From: Bradyrhizobium genosp. L
GTDB lineage: Bacteria; Pseudomonadota; Alphaproteobacteria; Rhizobiales; Xanthobacteraceae
Length of the DNA: 64,000 nucleotides
Assembly: GCF_015624485.1 (NCBI RefSeq)
Contig: NZ_CP061378.1
Coordinates: 5,456,001-5,520,000, forward strand
Direction: 5' to 3'
Below are positions 8,814-16,678 of this stretch, one piece after another. The position numbers and the translations under genes were made by a program. Every line of letters begins with the position of its first letter. Position 1 is the stretch's first letter. The notes beneath the pieces are model-generated. The model did not search any database. It worked only from the letters and a program-made list of their open reading frames with translations, and was not told the DNA's origin.

Positions 8814-9539
8814 TCACACCAGCAGGCCACCGCCGTCGACGGGAAGGACCTGCCCGGTGACGTAGCTGTTCAGCATCAGATAGACATAGGCGGTGGCGGC
8901 TTCGCCCGGCAATGCGGCGCGCGGCAACGGCAAACCCGCCACATAGCCGCGCACCATCTCCTCCGGCATCCGCTTGACCGGCTCGGTGAGAATGAGTCCC
9001 GGACACACCGCATTGACACGCAGCGGCGCGAGATCGACGGCGAGGCCGCGCGCCAGGCCCTCCATCGCTGCACCGGCTGCGGTCACGAACGGCATGTTCT
9101 TTCTCGGCCGATGCGTGAGCAAGCCGCCGGTCAGCGTGATCGAACCATCAGGCGCGATGGTGCGGCTGCCGTGCTTGACCGCCGCGAGCGCACCCCAGAA
9201 GCGCAGCGCAAGGCCCTCGCGCGCGGCGGCGAGATCGATATCGCGCGTCGCGGCGAGCCTCGGGGCGTCCCAGTCACCAGCCGTGATCGCGAGGTGATCG
9301 AAGCCGCCGACCCGATCGAAGAAGCGCGACACATGGGCTTCGTCGCGCAGGTCGACGGTGAGGCCGGAAGATCCCGGCAGCCGCGCGACCGCGGCATCGA
9401 CATTGGCCGCCTTGCTGGAGGCGATCACCACCTCCGCGCCCTGCGCCTGCGCGAGCGTAGCGACGGCGAAGCCGATCCCCGACGATCCCCCGATCACGAC
9501 GACACGCTTGCTGTCGAGCGACATGGTTGCATCTCGCAT
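8814..9539 (-). CDS. SDR-fold protein lacking the YxxxK catalytic pair
   Basis: 241 aa from an ATG with a GGGAG ribosome-binding site, 12 bp after the upstream epimerase gene; a second Met at 9524 is possible. The Rossmann motif VVVIGGSSGIGFAVA is intact. Where classical SDRs have YxxxK, the sequence reads PFVTAAGAAMEGLARGLAV, so neither the Tyr nor the Lys is present, although the flanking helix and VNAVCPG are normal. It may be a degenerate or non-classical reductase, or a binding protein. Confidence 0.78.
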   Translation of the reverse strand: MRDATMSLDSKRVVVIGGSSGIGFAVATLAQAQGAEVVIASSKAANVDAAVARLPGSSGLTVDLRDEAHVSRFFDRVGGFDHLAITAGDWDAPRLAATRDIDLAAAREGLALRFWGALAAVKHGSRTIAPDGSITLTGGLLTHRPRKNMPFVTAAGAAMEGLARGLAVDLAPLRVNAVCPGLILTEPVKRMPEEMVRGYVAGLPLPRAALPGEAATAYVYLMLNSYVTGQVLPVDGGGLLV

Positions 9540-9551
9540 GGCCTGTGCTCC

Positions 9552-10445
9552 CTACTGCGCGAAATAAGCGGGGTGATCGATGTCGGCGATCAGACCGGGC
9601 TGCTCGGGCTGCCAGCCGAGCTGCGCGCGGGTTTGCGCGCTCGAGGTCGGCACGTCGAAGCTCACGAACCTGCCGAACCAGCCGAAATGCTCGGCGGCTT
9701 CTTCCGGGGTCTTCGAGACCAGCGGCACGTCGAGCCGGCGCGCGATCACCTCCGCGATGTCCTTGAACGCCACGCCTTCGTCGGCGACGGCATGGAACGG
9801 GCCGCCCTCGACGCCGCGCTCGAGCGCGAGACGATAGACGCGTGCGGCATCGAGCCGGTGCACGCCCGGCCAGCGGTTGAGCCCTTCGCCGATATAGGCG
9901 GAGGCGCCCTTCTCGCGCGCGATGGCGACGAGGCGCGGCACGAAGCCGTGGTCGCCATGGCCATGCACCGAGGGCGGCAGCCGCACCACGGCCGCGCGCA
10001 CCCCGCGCGCCACCAGCGCCGTGGTCGTCGCCTCGGACGCACGCGGATAGGCGTCCGATACCGGAATCGGCGGATCCGCTTCGGTCGCGACGCGGCCCTG
10101 TGCGACCCGCGCGACGCCCGACGTCGTGATCAGCGGGCGCGTCGAGCCTTCGAGCACGGCACCGAACGTCTCGATGGCGCGCCGATCGTCCGCGCAGTTC
10201 GCGGCGAATTTCGAGAAGTCGTGGTTGAAGGCGCAGTGGATCACCGCGTCCGCGCGTTCCGCGCCGCTCTTCAGGCTATCGAGGTCCTCGAGCGTTCCGT
10301 AATGGACCTCGGCGCCGGCGGCGGCCAACGCCTGCGCGCCGGCGTCCGATCGCGTCATGCCGAGCACCTGATGGCCGGCGGCGATCAATTCCTTCGTGAC
10401 GGCCGAACCGACCCAGCCGGTGGCTCCAGTGACGAACACACGCAT
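9552..10445 (-). CDS. NAD-dependent epimerase/dehydratase family protein (atypical SDR)
   Basis: 297 aa from the ATG at 10445; a TTG two codons upstream is less likely because GGAGAC then sits too close. [24 protein letters not shown] is the TGxxGxxG nucleotide-binding start of extended or atypical SDRs. A VIHCAF segment, a second substrate region [11 protein letters not shown] (the usual YxxxK is replaced by YPRASE) and VRLPPSVHG follow. First gene of the epimerase-SDR-amine oxidase unit, transcribed away from the HTH regulator at 10525, which probably controls it. Confidence 0.8.
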   Translation of the reverse strand: MRVFVTGATGWVGSAVTKELIAAGHQVLGMTRSDAGAQALAAAGAEVHYGTLEDLDSLKSGAERADAVIHCAFNHDFSKFAANCADDRRAIETFGAVLEGSTRPLITTSGVARVAQGRVATEADPPIPVSDAYPRASEATTTALVARGVRAAVVRLPPSVHGHGDHGFVPRLVAIAREKGASAYIGEGLNRWPGVHRLDAARVYRLALERGVEGGPFHAVADEGVAFKDIAEVIARRLDVPLVSKTPEEAAEHFGWFGRFVSFDVPTSSAQTRAQLGWQPEQPGLIADIDHPAYFAQ

Positions 10446-10451
10446 CAGCAA

Positions 10452-10472
10452 GTCTCCAGTTTCGCTGGAGAC
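10452..10472. promoter_or_regulatory. Palindrome over the epimerase ribosome-binding site
   Basis: GTCTCCAG at 10452-10459 and CTGGAGAC at 10465-10472 form an 8-bp inverted repeat around TTTCG. On the minus strand the second arm supplies the GGAGAC Shine-Dalgarno of the epimerase gene. It may be an operator for the divergent HTH regulator or an RNA hairpin that masks the ribosome-binding site. Confidence 0.5.
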
Positions 10473-10524
10473 AAATCTGGGCTACCGAGCTATCCTGTTA
10501 AAGTAGTGATCTTATCATGGTATA

Positions 10525-11385
10525 ATGACTAACAGCATGAACGAGCATCCTGCGCATGAGAACCGGCTCGGCGCCTATCTGAAGGACCGTCGCAGCAAGC
10601 TCGATCCAGCCGTGTTCGGCTTCGCTGCGGAGCGGCGACGCACGCCGGGATTGCGGCGCGAGGAGGTGGCGCAGCGCGCCAATATCAGCCCGACCTGGTA
10701 CACCTGGCTCGAGCAGGGCCGCGGCGGCGCGCCGTCGGCCGACGTGCTCGACCGCATCGCGCGGGCGCTGATGCTGACCGATGTCGAGCGCGAGCATCTG
10801 TTCCTGCTCGGCCTCGGCCGCACGCCGGAAGTGCGCTATCGGCGAAGCGAAGGCGTGACGCCGCGACTGCAACGCGTACTTGATGCGCTGGAGCCGCTGC
10901 CCGCCGTCGTCAGGACCGCAACATGGGACGTCGTGGCCTGGAACCGGGCGGCGACCGTGATGCTGACGGATTACGGATCGCTGCCGCCGCGCGAGCGCAA
11001 CGTGCTGCGCTTCATGTTCCTCGACCCGCGCGTTCGCGCCGCGCAGCACAATTGGGAAAGCGTGGCCCGCTTCGTGGTCGGCGCGTTCAGGGTGGATGCG
11101 GCGCGCGCCGGCGCCGCCGCGGCGGTGCAGCCGTTTGTCGACGAGCTGTGCCGGCTCAGCCCCGAATTCGCAGCGCTGTGGCGCGACAATGACGTGCGCG
11201 GCCATGGCGAGGGCGTCAAGCAGCTGCGGCATCCGCTGCTCGGCCCGATCGCGTTCGAGTATTCGGCGTTCGCAGTCGACGGCCGGCCCGATCTCGGCAT
11301 GGTGGTCTACAATCCCATCGAGCCGGCGGTCGTGGACAGGATCCGCGAGCTGATCGCGGCGAAGGCGGAACGCGAGCGTGCGTGA
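10525..11385 (+). CDS. XRE-family regulator with MmyB-like ligand domain
   Basis: 286 aa. Residues about 14-95 form a helix-turn-helix domain (RLGAYLKDRRSKLDP...RRTPGLRREEVAQRANISPTWYTWLEQG), the signature of this regulator group. The rest is the MmyB-like PAS-fold ligand domain (ATWDVVAWNRAATVMLTDY...NVLRFMFLDPRVR...GPIAFEYSAFAVDG). A TATAAT at 10521-10526 overlaps the first possible ATG, so transcripts from it would start near the second in-frame ATG at 10537, giving an almost leaderless message. Divergent SDR-type target genes are typical for this family. Confidence 0.85.
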   Translation: MTNSMNEHPAHENRLGAYLKDRRSKLDPAVFGFAAERRRTPGLRREEVAQRANISPTWYTWLEQGRGGAPSADVLDRIARALMLTDVEREHLFLLGLGRTPEVRYRRSEGVTPRLQRVLDALEPLPAVVRTATWDVVAWNRAATVMLTDYGSLPPRERNVLRFMFLDPRVRAAQHNWESVARFVVGAFRVDAARAGAAAAVQPFVDELCRLSPEFAALWRDNDVRGHGEGVKQLRHPLLGPIAFEYSAFAVDGRPDLGMVVYNPIEPAVVDRIRELIAAKAERERA

Positions 11386-11647
11386 CCGGCGCGCGCCGGG
11401 CGACAGGCGCTGTGTCGCTTGAAACGAAATGACTGGCTCGTCACGACGAAGCCGCCGCATCGGTGAGTGGTGCAAACGGCGATGGCTCGCGTTGCCGGGG
11501 GCGTGGCAGACCACCGCACGCGGCAGACGAACGAACATGACCGTCAGCGGCTTTCACAAAGCGAAACGCGAATCGAATCGCCCCGTTGACACGACCTATG
11601 GTAAAATGACCCACCACCAACCGAACGGTGGATGGGAGAAGATAGCC

Positions 11648-11923
11648 ATGAGAGCCTCGTCACTCCTCGCGGGCCTAGCTGTCGCGATCTTGTCGATTGC
11701 CCCCGCAACTGCCGAGAACAAACCCGCACCCGCCAAGCAGGCATCCTCGCGAACACCCTGCTCCGTCTCCAGTAGCTGGCCCAATCCAACGCCGGTGGTC
11801 TGCTGGCCAGACGGCGTCAAGCTTTTCCACAACTTCAACGAATGCAGGGAATCGCTGCTCAAGCTTGGCCACGATACCAACGGCATTTCGTGGTGGTGCC
11901 ACAGCCAGGGATACAAGACCTGA
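11648..11923 (+). CDS. Small secreted cysteine-containing protein
   Basis: 91 aa. The ATG at 11648 has a GGGAGAAG ribosome-binding site and starts a signal peptide (MRASSLLAGLAVAILSIAPA, cleaved near ATAEN). The mature part is about 70 residues with four cysteines (TPCSV, VVCWPDG, NECRES, WWCHSQGY), probably two disulfides in the periplasm. No family is recognised. The 262 bp before it hold no other gene I can support. A rho-independent-type hairpin follows at 11946. Confidence 0.65.
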   Translation: MRASSLLAGLAVAILSIAPATAENKPAPAKQASSRTPCSVSSSWPNPTPVVCWPDGVKLFHNFNECRESLLKLGHDTNGISWWCHSQGYKT

Positions 11924-11945
11924 CGGTTTCGCGTTCGGAATGCGT

Positions 11946-11973
11946 AGAGGCCGCCTCCGTTGGTGGCCTCTTT
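11946..11973 (+). terminator. Terminator of the small secreted gene
   Basis: AGAGGCC at 11946-11952 pairs with GGCCTCT at 11965-11971, followed by TT. It lies 22 bp after the stop codon and just before the convergent permease gene's stop. Confidence 0.7.
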
Positions 11974-11986
11974 GATTGCAAAGCGG

Positions 11987-12772
11987 TTAGTCGCGCTGCG
12001 CCACGGTCGGGCGCCACACCAGCAGCCGCTTCTCCACCATGGTCACCGCCATGTCGATCAGGATGACGAAGGCCGACAGCACGAACATGCCGGCGAACAC
12101 GCCGGCGACGTCGAACACGCCTTCGGCCTGCTGGATCAGATAGCCGAGGCCGGCCGCCGAGCCGAGATATTCGCCGACCACGGCGCCGACCACCGCGAAG
12201 CCGACCGAGGTGTGCAGCGAGGAGAACATCCAGGACAGTGCCGACGGCCAATAGACGTGCCGCATCAATTGCCGCTCGCTCATGCCGAGCATGCGGCCAT
12301 TGTCGAGCACCGTGGTCGGCACTTCCTTGACGCCCTGATACACGTTGAAGAACACGATGAAGAACACCAGCGTCACGCCGAGCGCGACCTTGGACCAGAT
12401 GCCGAGCCCGAACCACAGCGCGAAGATCGGCGCCAGCACGACGCGCGGCAGCGCGTTGGCCATCTTGACATAGGGATCGAATATCGCGGCGACCCGCGGC
12501 TGCCGCGCGAACCAGAAGCCGACGACGATGCCGCCGGCCGATCCGATCGCGAACGCCAGGATCGATTCCCACAGCGTGATCGCAAGGTGGCGCCAGATCA
12601 CGCCCGTCGAGAACCATTTGACGATCTGGCTGAACACGTCGACGGGATTGGAGAAGAAGAACGGCGGCAACACGATCTTGCCGAACACCGGCACGCTGGC
12701 GAAGAACTGCCAGAGCGCCAGCGTGACCGCGGCGACCAGCACCTGCAGAGCGAGCAACGTGGCGCGCGACAT
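11987..12772 (-). CDS. ABC transporter permease, NitT/TauT (SsuC-like) family
   Basis: 261-aa inner-membrane permease. The ATG at 12772 overlaps the stop of the upstream ATPase gene (ATGA). About six hydrophobic segments are present, and the cytoplasmic EAA loop reads YQGVKEVPTTVLDNGRMLGMSERQLMRHVYWPSALSWMF in spaced form, with the conserved Gly. The family imports nitrate, sulfonates, taurine, bicarbonate or thiamine precursors. No binding protein is adjacent; the one at 4165-5193 belongs to the matching family. Confidence 0.87.
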   Translation of the reverse strand: MSRATLLALQVLVAAVTLALWQFFASVPVFGKIVLPPFFFSNPVDVFSQIVKWFSTGVIWRHLAITLWESILAFAIGSAGGIVVGFWFARQPRVAAIFDPYVKMANALPRVVLAPIFALWFGLGIWSKVALGVTLVFFIVFFNVYQGVKEVPTTVLDNGRMLGMSERQLMRHVYWPSALSWMFSSLHTSVGFAVVGAVVGEYLGSAAGLGYLIQQAEGVFDVAGVFAGMFVLSAFVILIDMAVTMVEKRLLVWRPTVAQRD

Positions 12773-13593
12773 CAGGCCGCCCCCGCCTGCGCCGACTGCG
12801 CATAGCCCTTCATCACCTCGTCCTTCAGCACGCTCCAGATCGCGCGGTGCAGGGCATGGAAATCCTTCTCCATGCGCACCTCGGAAATATCGCGCGGCCG
12901 CGGCAGCGTGATGCGCCAGTCGCCGATGATGCGCGCCGATGGTCCGGCCGACATGATCACGACGCGGTCGGCGAGCGCGATCGCCTCCTCGAGGTCGTGG
13001 GTGACGAACAGCACCGCCTTGCGATCGGCGCTCCACAACTCCAGCAGCAAATTGCCCATGATCTGCCGGGTCTGCGCGTCGAGCGGGCCGAACGGCTCGT
13101 CCATCAGCAGGATCTTCGGATCGCGGATCAGGACCTGCGCCAGCGCGACGCGCTTGCGCTGGCCGCCGGAGAGCATGTGCGGATAACGCCCCGCAAAGGC
13201 GCCGAGCCCGACCGAGCCCAGCCATGTTTGCGCGCGTTGCAGCGCCTCGGCCCGCGGCGTGCCGCGAATCTCGAGCCCGAGGGCAACATTGTCGATCGCG
13301 GTCTTCCACGGGAACAGCGCATCGGCCTGAAACAGATAGCCGGCGTCGCGGTTCAGGCCGGCGAGCGGCTTGTCGAAGATCCGCGCCGTGCCCGCCGCCG
13401 GCCGCAGCAGGCCGGCCGCGACGTTCAGCAGCGTCGACTTTCCGCAGCCGGTCGGTCCGACGATGGCGACGAACTCGCCGTGGGCGACCGCAAGATTTGC
13501 CTGCTCGACCGCGGTATAGACCCGTCCACCCGCCAGCCGAAACGCCACCGTCGCGTTATCAAGCGCGACCGCCGTCGGCTCTGTCATCTCCAC
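12772..13593 (-). CDS. ABC transporter ATP-binding protein, NitT/TauT (SsuB-like) family
   Basis: 273 aa from a GTG at 13593, or 271 aa from the ATG at 13587; the GGAG before the latter is very close. Motifs: GPTGCGKSTLLN (Walker A), the family Q-loop GYLFQADALFPWKTAIDNV, signature LSGGQRKRVALAQVL, Walker B ILLMDEPFGPLDAQTR and switch VTHDLEEA. This matches SsuB/TauB/NrtD ATPases. It is translationally coupled to the permease. Confidence 0.9.
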   Translation of the reverse strand: MEMTEPTAVALDNATVAFRLAGGRVYTAVEQANLAVAHGEFVAIVGPTGCGKSTLLNVAAGLLRPAAGTARIFDKPLAGLNRDAGYLFQADALFPWKTAIDNVALGLEIRGTPRAEALQRAQTWLGSVGLGAFAGRYPHMLSGGQRKRVALAQVLIRDPKILLMDEPFGPLDAQTRQIMGNLLLELWSADRKAVLFVTHDLEEAIALADRVVIMSAGPSARIIGDWRITLPRPRDISEVRMEKDFHALHRAIWSVLKDEVMKGYAQSAQAGAA

Positions 13594-13768
13594 CCCGCCT
13601 GCCTCCGAACCTTGCGGGATGGCTTAGCGGTTCGGGCGGGCAAGTTCAACGCAGCAAGATGGCGCAAGGCGCCGCCACCGAAGCGCGCTCACGCGGTTTT
13701 CAGCGGAGCCGGGTTGAGAATTGATCCGATATCGTCGAGGGTACGCACGGCGGACAAGGAGACGGATC

Positions 13769-14692
13769 ATGCGGATTGCAGTGGTAGGCGCCGGCGGCGT
13801 CGGCGGTGGATTTGGCGCGGCGCTGGCGCATGCCGGAGCCGACGTCACCTTCATCGCGCGCGGCAAGCATCTCGCGGCGATGCAGAGTGAGGGACTGAAA
13901 GTCCAGGGCGGCCGCGGCGAGACCCATCTGGTGCCGACCCGGGCGACGGACGATCCGGCCAGCGTCGGCCCGGTCGATGTCGTGCTGTTCTGCGTCAAGC
14001 TGTGGGATGTCGAGAGCGCGGGCGAGCACATCAAGCCGATGGTCGGCCCCGGCACCGCCGTGATCCCGCTACAGAACGGCATCGACGCCCCGGAGCGGCT
14101 GCTCCCGATCCTCGGACGCAACGCCGTGATGGGCGGCGTGGCGCAAATCTCCGCCTCGATCATCAAGCCCGGCGTGATCAACCAGGTCGGCACCTTCATG
14201 CGCATGATCTTCGGCGAGCTCGACGGCAGCATCACGCCGCGCGGCAAGGCGTTGCTGGAGCTCTGCCTGAAGGCCGGCTTCGATGCGACCTTGAGCGAGC
14301 AGATCAACACCGAGCTCTGGATGAAGTTCGTGCTGCTCGCCACCAATGCCGGCATGACCGCCGTCACGAGGCAGCCGATCGGCAAACTGCGCGACGATCC
14401 CGACCTGCGCCCGTTCTTCGTCGCGGCCTGCCAGGAGACCATCGCGGTCGCCCAGGCCGGCGGCGTCAAGCTGCCGCCGGACGCGCTGACCAAGGTGCTC
14501 GATCTCATCGGCCACGCGCCGCCGGCGATGAAAGCCTCGATGGCGCTCGACCTCGAACGCGGCAACCGGCTCGAACTGCCCTGGCTGAACGGCAAGGTGG
14601 TCGAGCTCGGCCGCAAGCTCGGCGTTCCGACGCCGACGCACGACATGCTCTACGCCGTGCTGAAGCCCTATGCGATGGGCGCGCCGGCGTAG
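13769..14692 (+). CDS. Ketopantoate reductase family protein (PanE/ApbA)
   Basis: 307 aa from the ATG at 13769 with a GGAGAC ribosome-binding site. MRIAVVGAGGVGGGFGAALAHAG is the NADPH-binding motif; VVLFCVKLWDVES, the PLQNGID loop and VGGVAQISASIIKPGVI-like strand match the family, as does the helical C-terminal domain (LWMKFVLLATNAGMTAVTRQP) with the catalytic-type Lys. Many paralogs reduce other 2-oxo acids, and no pantothenate genes are near, so PanE itself is not assured. It converges with the PrpB-like gene. Confidence 0.82.
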   Translation: MRIAVVGAGGVGGGFGAALAHAGADVTFIARGKHLAAMQSEGLKVQGGRGETHLVPTRATDDPASVGPVDVVLFCVKLWDVESAGEHIKPMVGPGTAVIPLQNGIDAPERLLPILGRNAVMGGVAQISASIIKPGVINQVGTFMRMIFGELDGSITPRGKALLELCLKAGFDATLSEQINTELWMKFVLLATNAGMTAVTRQPIGKLRDDPDLRPFFVAACQETIAVAQAGGVKLPPDALTKVLDLIGHAPPAMKASMALDLERGNRLELPWLNGKVVELGRKLGVPTPTHDMLYAVLKPYAMGAPA

Positions 14693-14699
14693 AGTTGCC

Positions 14700-15620
14700 T
14701 CAGCGCTGCGGCATGCCTTCGGGGATGACCGTCTCGACGATCGAGGCGTCCAGCGCCTCGTAGTCGTGCAGCCCGATGGTCGCGTAGAGCTCGGCGCGGG
14801 TCTGCATCTGCCCGACCATCTTGTGGGTGCCGCCGTCGCGCTTGATCGCGGCGTAGAGCTGCTCCTGCGCCTTGTTGGCGACCCGCAGCGCCGACACCGG
14901 CCAGATCACCATCGCATAGCCCATCGCCTCGAATTCCGCGGCCGTGAAGAACGGCGTTTTGCCGAACTCGGTCATGTTGGCGAGCAGCGGCACATCAGGC
15001 ATCCGATCGGCGAAGGCGCGAAACATCTCGGCGGTGTTGAGCGCCTCGGGGAAGATCGCATCTGCGCCGGCCTCCATGTAGAGCTTCGCGCGGGCCACCG
15101 CACCGTCGAGGCCTTCGCTGGCGGCCGCATCGGTGCGCGCGATCACGACGAGGTCGCGGCGCGCTTTCGCCGCGGCGTGGACCTTGGCCGCCATGTCGTT
15201 GGCATCGGCGAGCTTCTTGTCGTTGAGGTGGCCACACTTCTTCGGCAGCAATTGGTCCTCCAGATGCACCGCGCCCGCGCCGGCCTCCTCGAACACGCGC
15301 ACCATGTGCATCACGTTCAGCGCCTCGCCATAGCCGGTGTCACCGTCGACCAGTAGCGGCAACCCCGACGCGCGCACGATCTGGCGCACGAAGAACGCGA
15401 CCTCGTCGACCGTGATGACGCCGAGGTCGGGCAGGCCCATCGAGGCGGTCATCGCCGCGCCCGACAGATAAAGTCCCTTGAAGCCGGCGGCCCTGGCCTG
15501 CAGCGCGGCCATGCCGTTATGGGTGCCCGGCAGCTGCAAGATGCCCGGCTCGCGCAGCAGCGCGCGAAACCTGCGGCCGGCGCTCTCGGTCGGATGATCG
15601 GCGGCGACGAGATACGGCAT
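14700..15620 (-). CDS. Isocitrate lyase/PEP mutase family protein, methylisocitrate-lyase-like
   Basis: 306 aa from the ATG at 15620 with an AGGAGG ribosome-binding site. The catalytic loop HLEDQLLPKKCGH (Lys128, Cys129, Gly130, His131) is the KKCGH signature of PrpB and isocitrate lyase; the metal-binding DGDTGYGE and IARTDA motifs are also intact. PrpB splits 2-methylisocitrate to pyruvate and succinate. No prpC or prpD is visible nearby, so a carboxyvinyl-phosphonate or oxaloacetate-type lyase remains possible. It lies next to, and may be controlled by, the IclR gene. Confidence 0.83.
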   Translation of the reverse strand: MPYLVAADHPTESAGRRFRALLREPGILQLPGTHNGMAALQARAAGFKGLYLSGAAMTASMGLPDLGVITVDEVAFFVRQIVRASGLPLLVDGDTGYGEALNVMHMVRVFEEAGAGAVHLEDQLLPKKCGHLNDKKLADANDMAAKVHAAAKARRDLVVIARTDAAASEGLDGAVARAKLYMEAGADAIFPEALNTAEMFRAFADRMPDVPLLANMTEFGKTPFFTAAEFEAMGYAMVIWPVSALRVANKAQEQLYAAIKRDGGTHKMVGQMQTRAELYATIGLHDYEALDASIVETVIPEGMPQR

Positions 15621-15695
15621 GGCGGCCTCCTGTTCCTTCGCTGTTCTTTCACGACGTGGCGACAGCGTCACGGGACGGTTGTAGCGCAGATCGCG

Positions 15696-16544
15696 TCAAT
15701 CCGGACGTCCGCGTTTCGCCGCGGCGTGCTCGCTTTCGTGAAATCCCAGCAGCACCGAAATCTGCCGGCCAGCCTCCCGCACCAGCTTCGAATAGTCGTG
15801 CAGCTTGCGCTCGTCGATGCGCGCGCTTGGCCCGTAAACGCCGACCGAGCCGGCGACGCTGCCGCGATGATCGAAGCAGGGCGCGGAGACCGCGACCGTA
15901 CCCGCGAATATCTCGCTTTGGCTCGTCGCATAGCCGTGGCGCCGGGCAAATGCCAGCGCTTCCTCCAGCCGCGCACGATCGGCGCTCTTCGGAATGGTGG
16001 CAAGCAGCGCGCCCTGCCGCACCGGGTCCGCGAAGGCCAGCATCGCCTTGCCGGTCGAGCCCCTGGTCAGGCTCGAACTGTCGCCGACGCCGCGGCTGAT
16101 CGAAAGCACGTGACGGCTCTCGCATTCGAGGATGCAGATGCCGCGATCCTCCTGCATGCGAAACAGCGCGGCGGTCTCGCCGGTCGCCTCGCGCAGGCCT
16201 TCGACGATCGGGCGCGCCGTCGTGACGATGTCGAGCCCCCTCAGCCAGACATGCGACAGCTTCATCACGCCGTGGGCAAGGCGGAAGCGTTGCGGCTCGC
16301 CTTCGGCCTCGATGAGGTCGCGCTGCGCCAACGTCTGCAGCAGACGGTAGAGCGTCGGCCGGCTCAGCCCGACGCGCTTCTGGATCTCGATCACGCTCAT
16401 CGCCGGCTGCTCCGGCGTGAAGCATTGCAGGATCGCGATCGCGCGGTCGACCGCGCGCACGCCTGATGCGCCCTGCTCGCCATCCTGCGTTCCGATCTCC
16501 GGTTTGGGTTCGGCTTTAGGTTGGAGCTTGGGTTTCTTGGCCAT
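15696..16544 (-). CDS. IclR-family transcriptional regulator
   Basis: 282 aa. The N-terminal 30 residues are Lys/Pro-rich and disordered. A winged HTH follows (AVDRAIAILQCFTPEQPAMSVIEIQKRVGLSRPTLYRLLQTL in parts), then the IclR effector domain with LTRGSTGKAMLAF and VAVSAPCFDHRGSVAGSVGVYGP. IclR proteins sense small acids and act on divergent catabolic operons. This gene is divergent from the dioxygenase operon and a perfect palindrome sits between them at 16636. Confidence 0.9.
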   Translation of the reverse strand: MAKKPKLQPKAEPKPEIGTQDGEQGASGVRAVDRAIAILQCFTPEQPAMSVIEIQKRVGLSRPTLYRLLQTLAQRDLIEAEGEPQRFRLAHGVMKLSHVWLRGLDIVTTARPIVEGLREATGETAALFRMQEDRGICILECESRHVLSISRGVGDSSSLTRGSTGKAMLAFADPVRQGALLATIPKSADRARLEEALAFARRHGYATSQSEIFAGTVAVSAPCFDHRGSVAGSVGVYGPSARIDERKLHDYSKLVREAGRQISVLLGFHESEHAAAKRGRPD

Positions 16545-16635
16545 CGATCACCTCGGCGATTTCGGCAGGGCGCACTGCGTCGAGCGCGCTTGACCGGCCG
16601 ATCCGCATGGGTACTATATCTAAATATGAGAATGA

Positions 16636-16652
16636 TGTCCATCAGATGGACA
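16636..16652. promoter_or_regulatory. Perfect TGTCCAT-CAG-ATGGACA palindrome, probable IclR operator
   Basis: Seven-base arms (16636-16642 and 16646-16652) flank CAG. The site lies between the divergent IclR gene and the dioxygenase operon, about 25 bp upstream of the probable TTG start at 16679 and just after an AT-rich stretch (TACTATATCTAAATATGAG) that could be the -10 region. Position and symmetry fit an IclR-dimer operator. Confidence 0.6.
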
Positions 16653-16678
16653 CACGGAAGAAGCAGGGAGGATTGGAA

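Noticed and set aside
11586..11607. TTGACA and TAAAAT before the small secreted gene
   Set aside because: The two boxes are only about 10 bp apart, too close for a sigma-70-type promoter.
14700..15620. Methylcitrate cycle locus
   Set aside because: Only a PrpB-like gene is present; no methylcitrate synthase or dehydratase is nearby.
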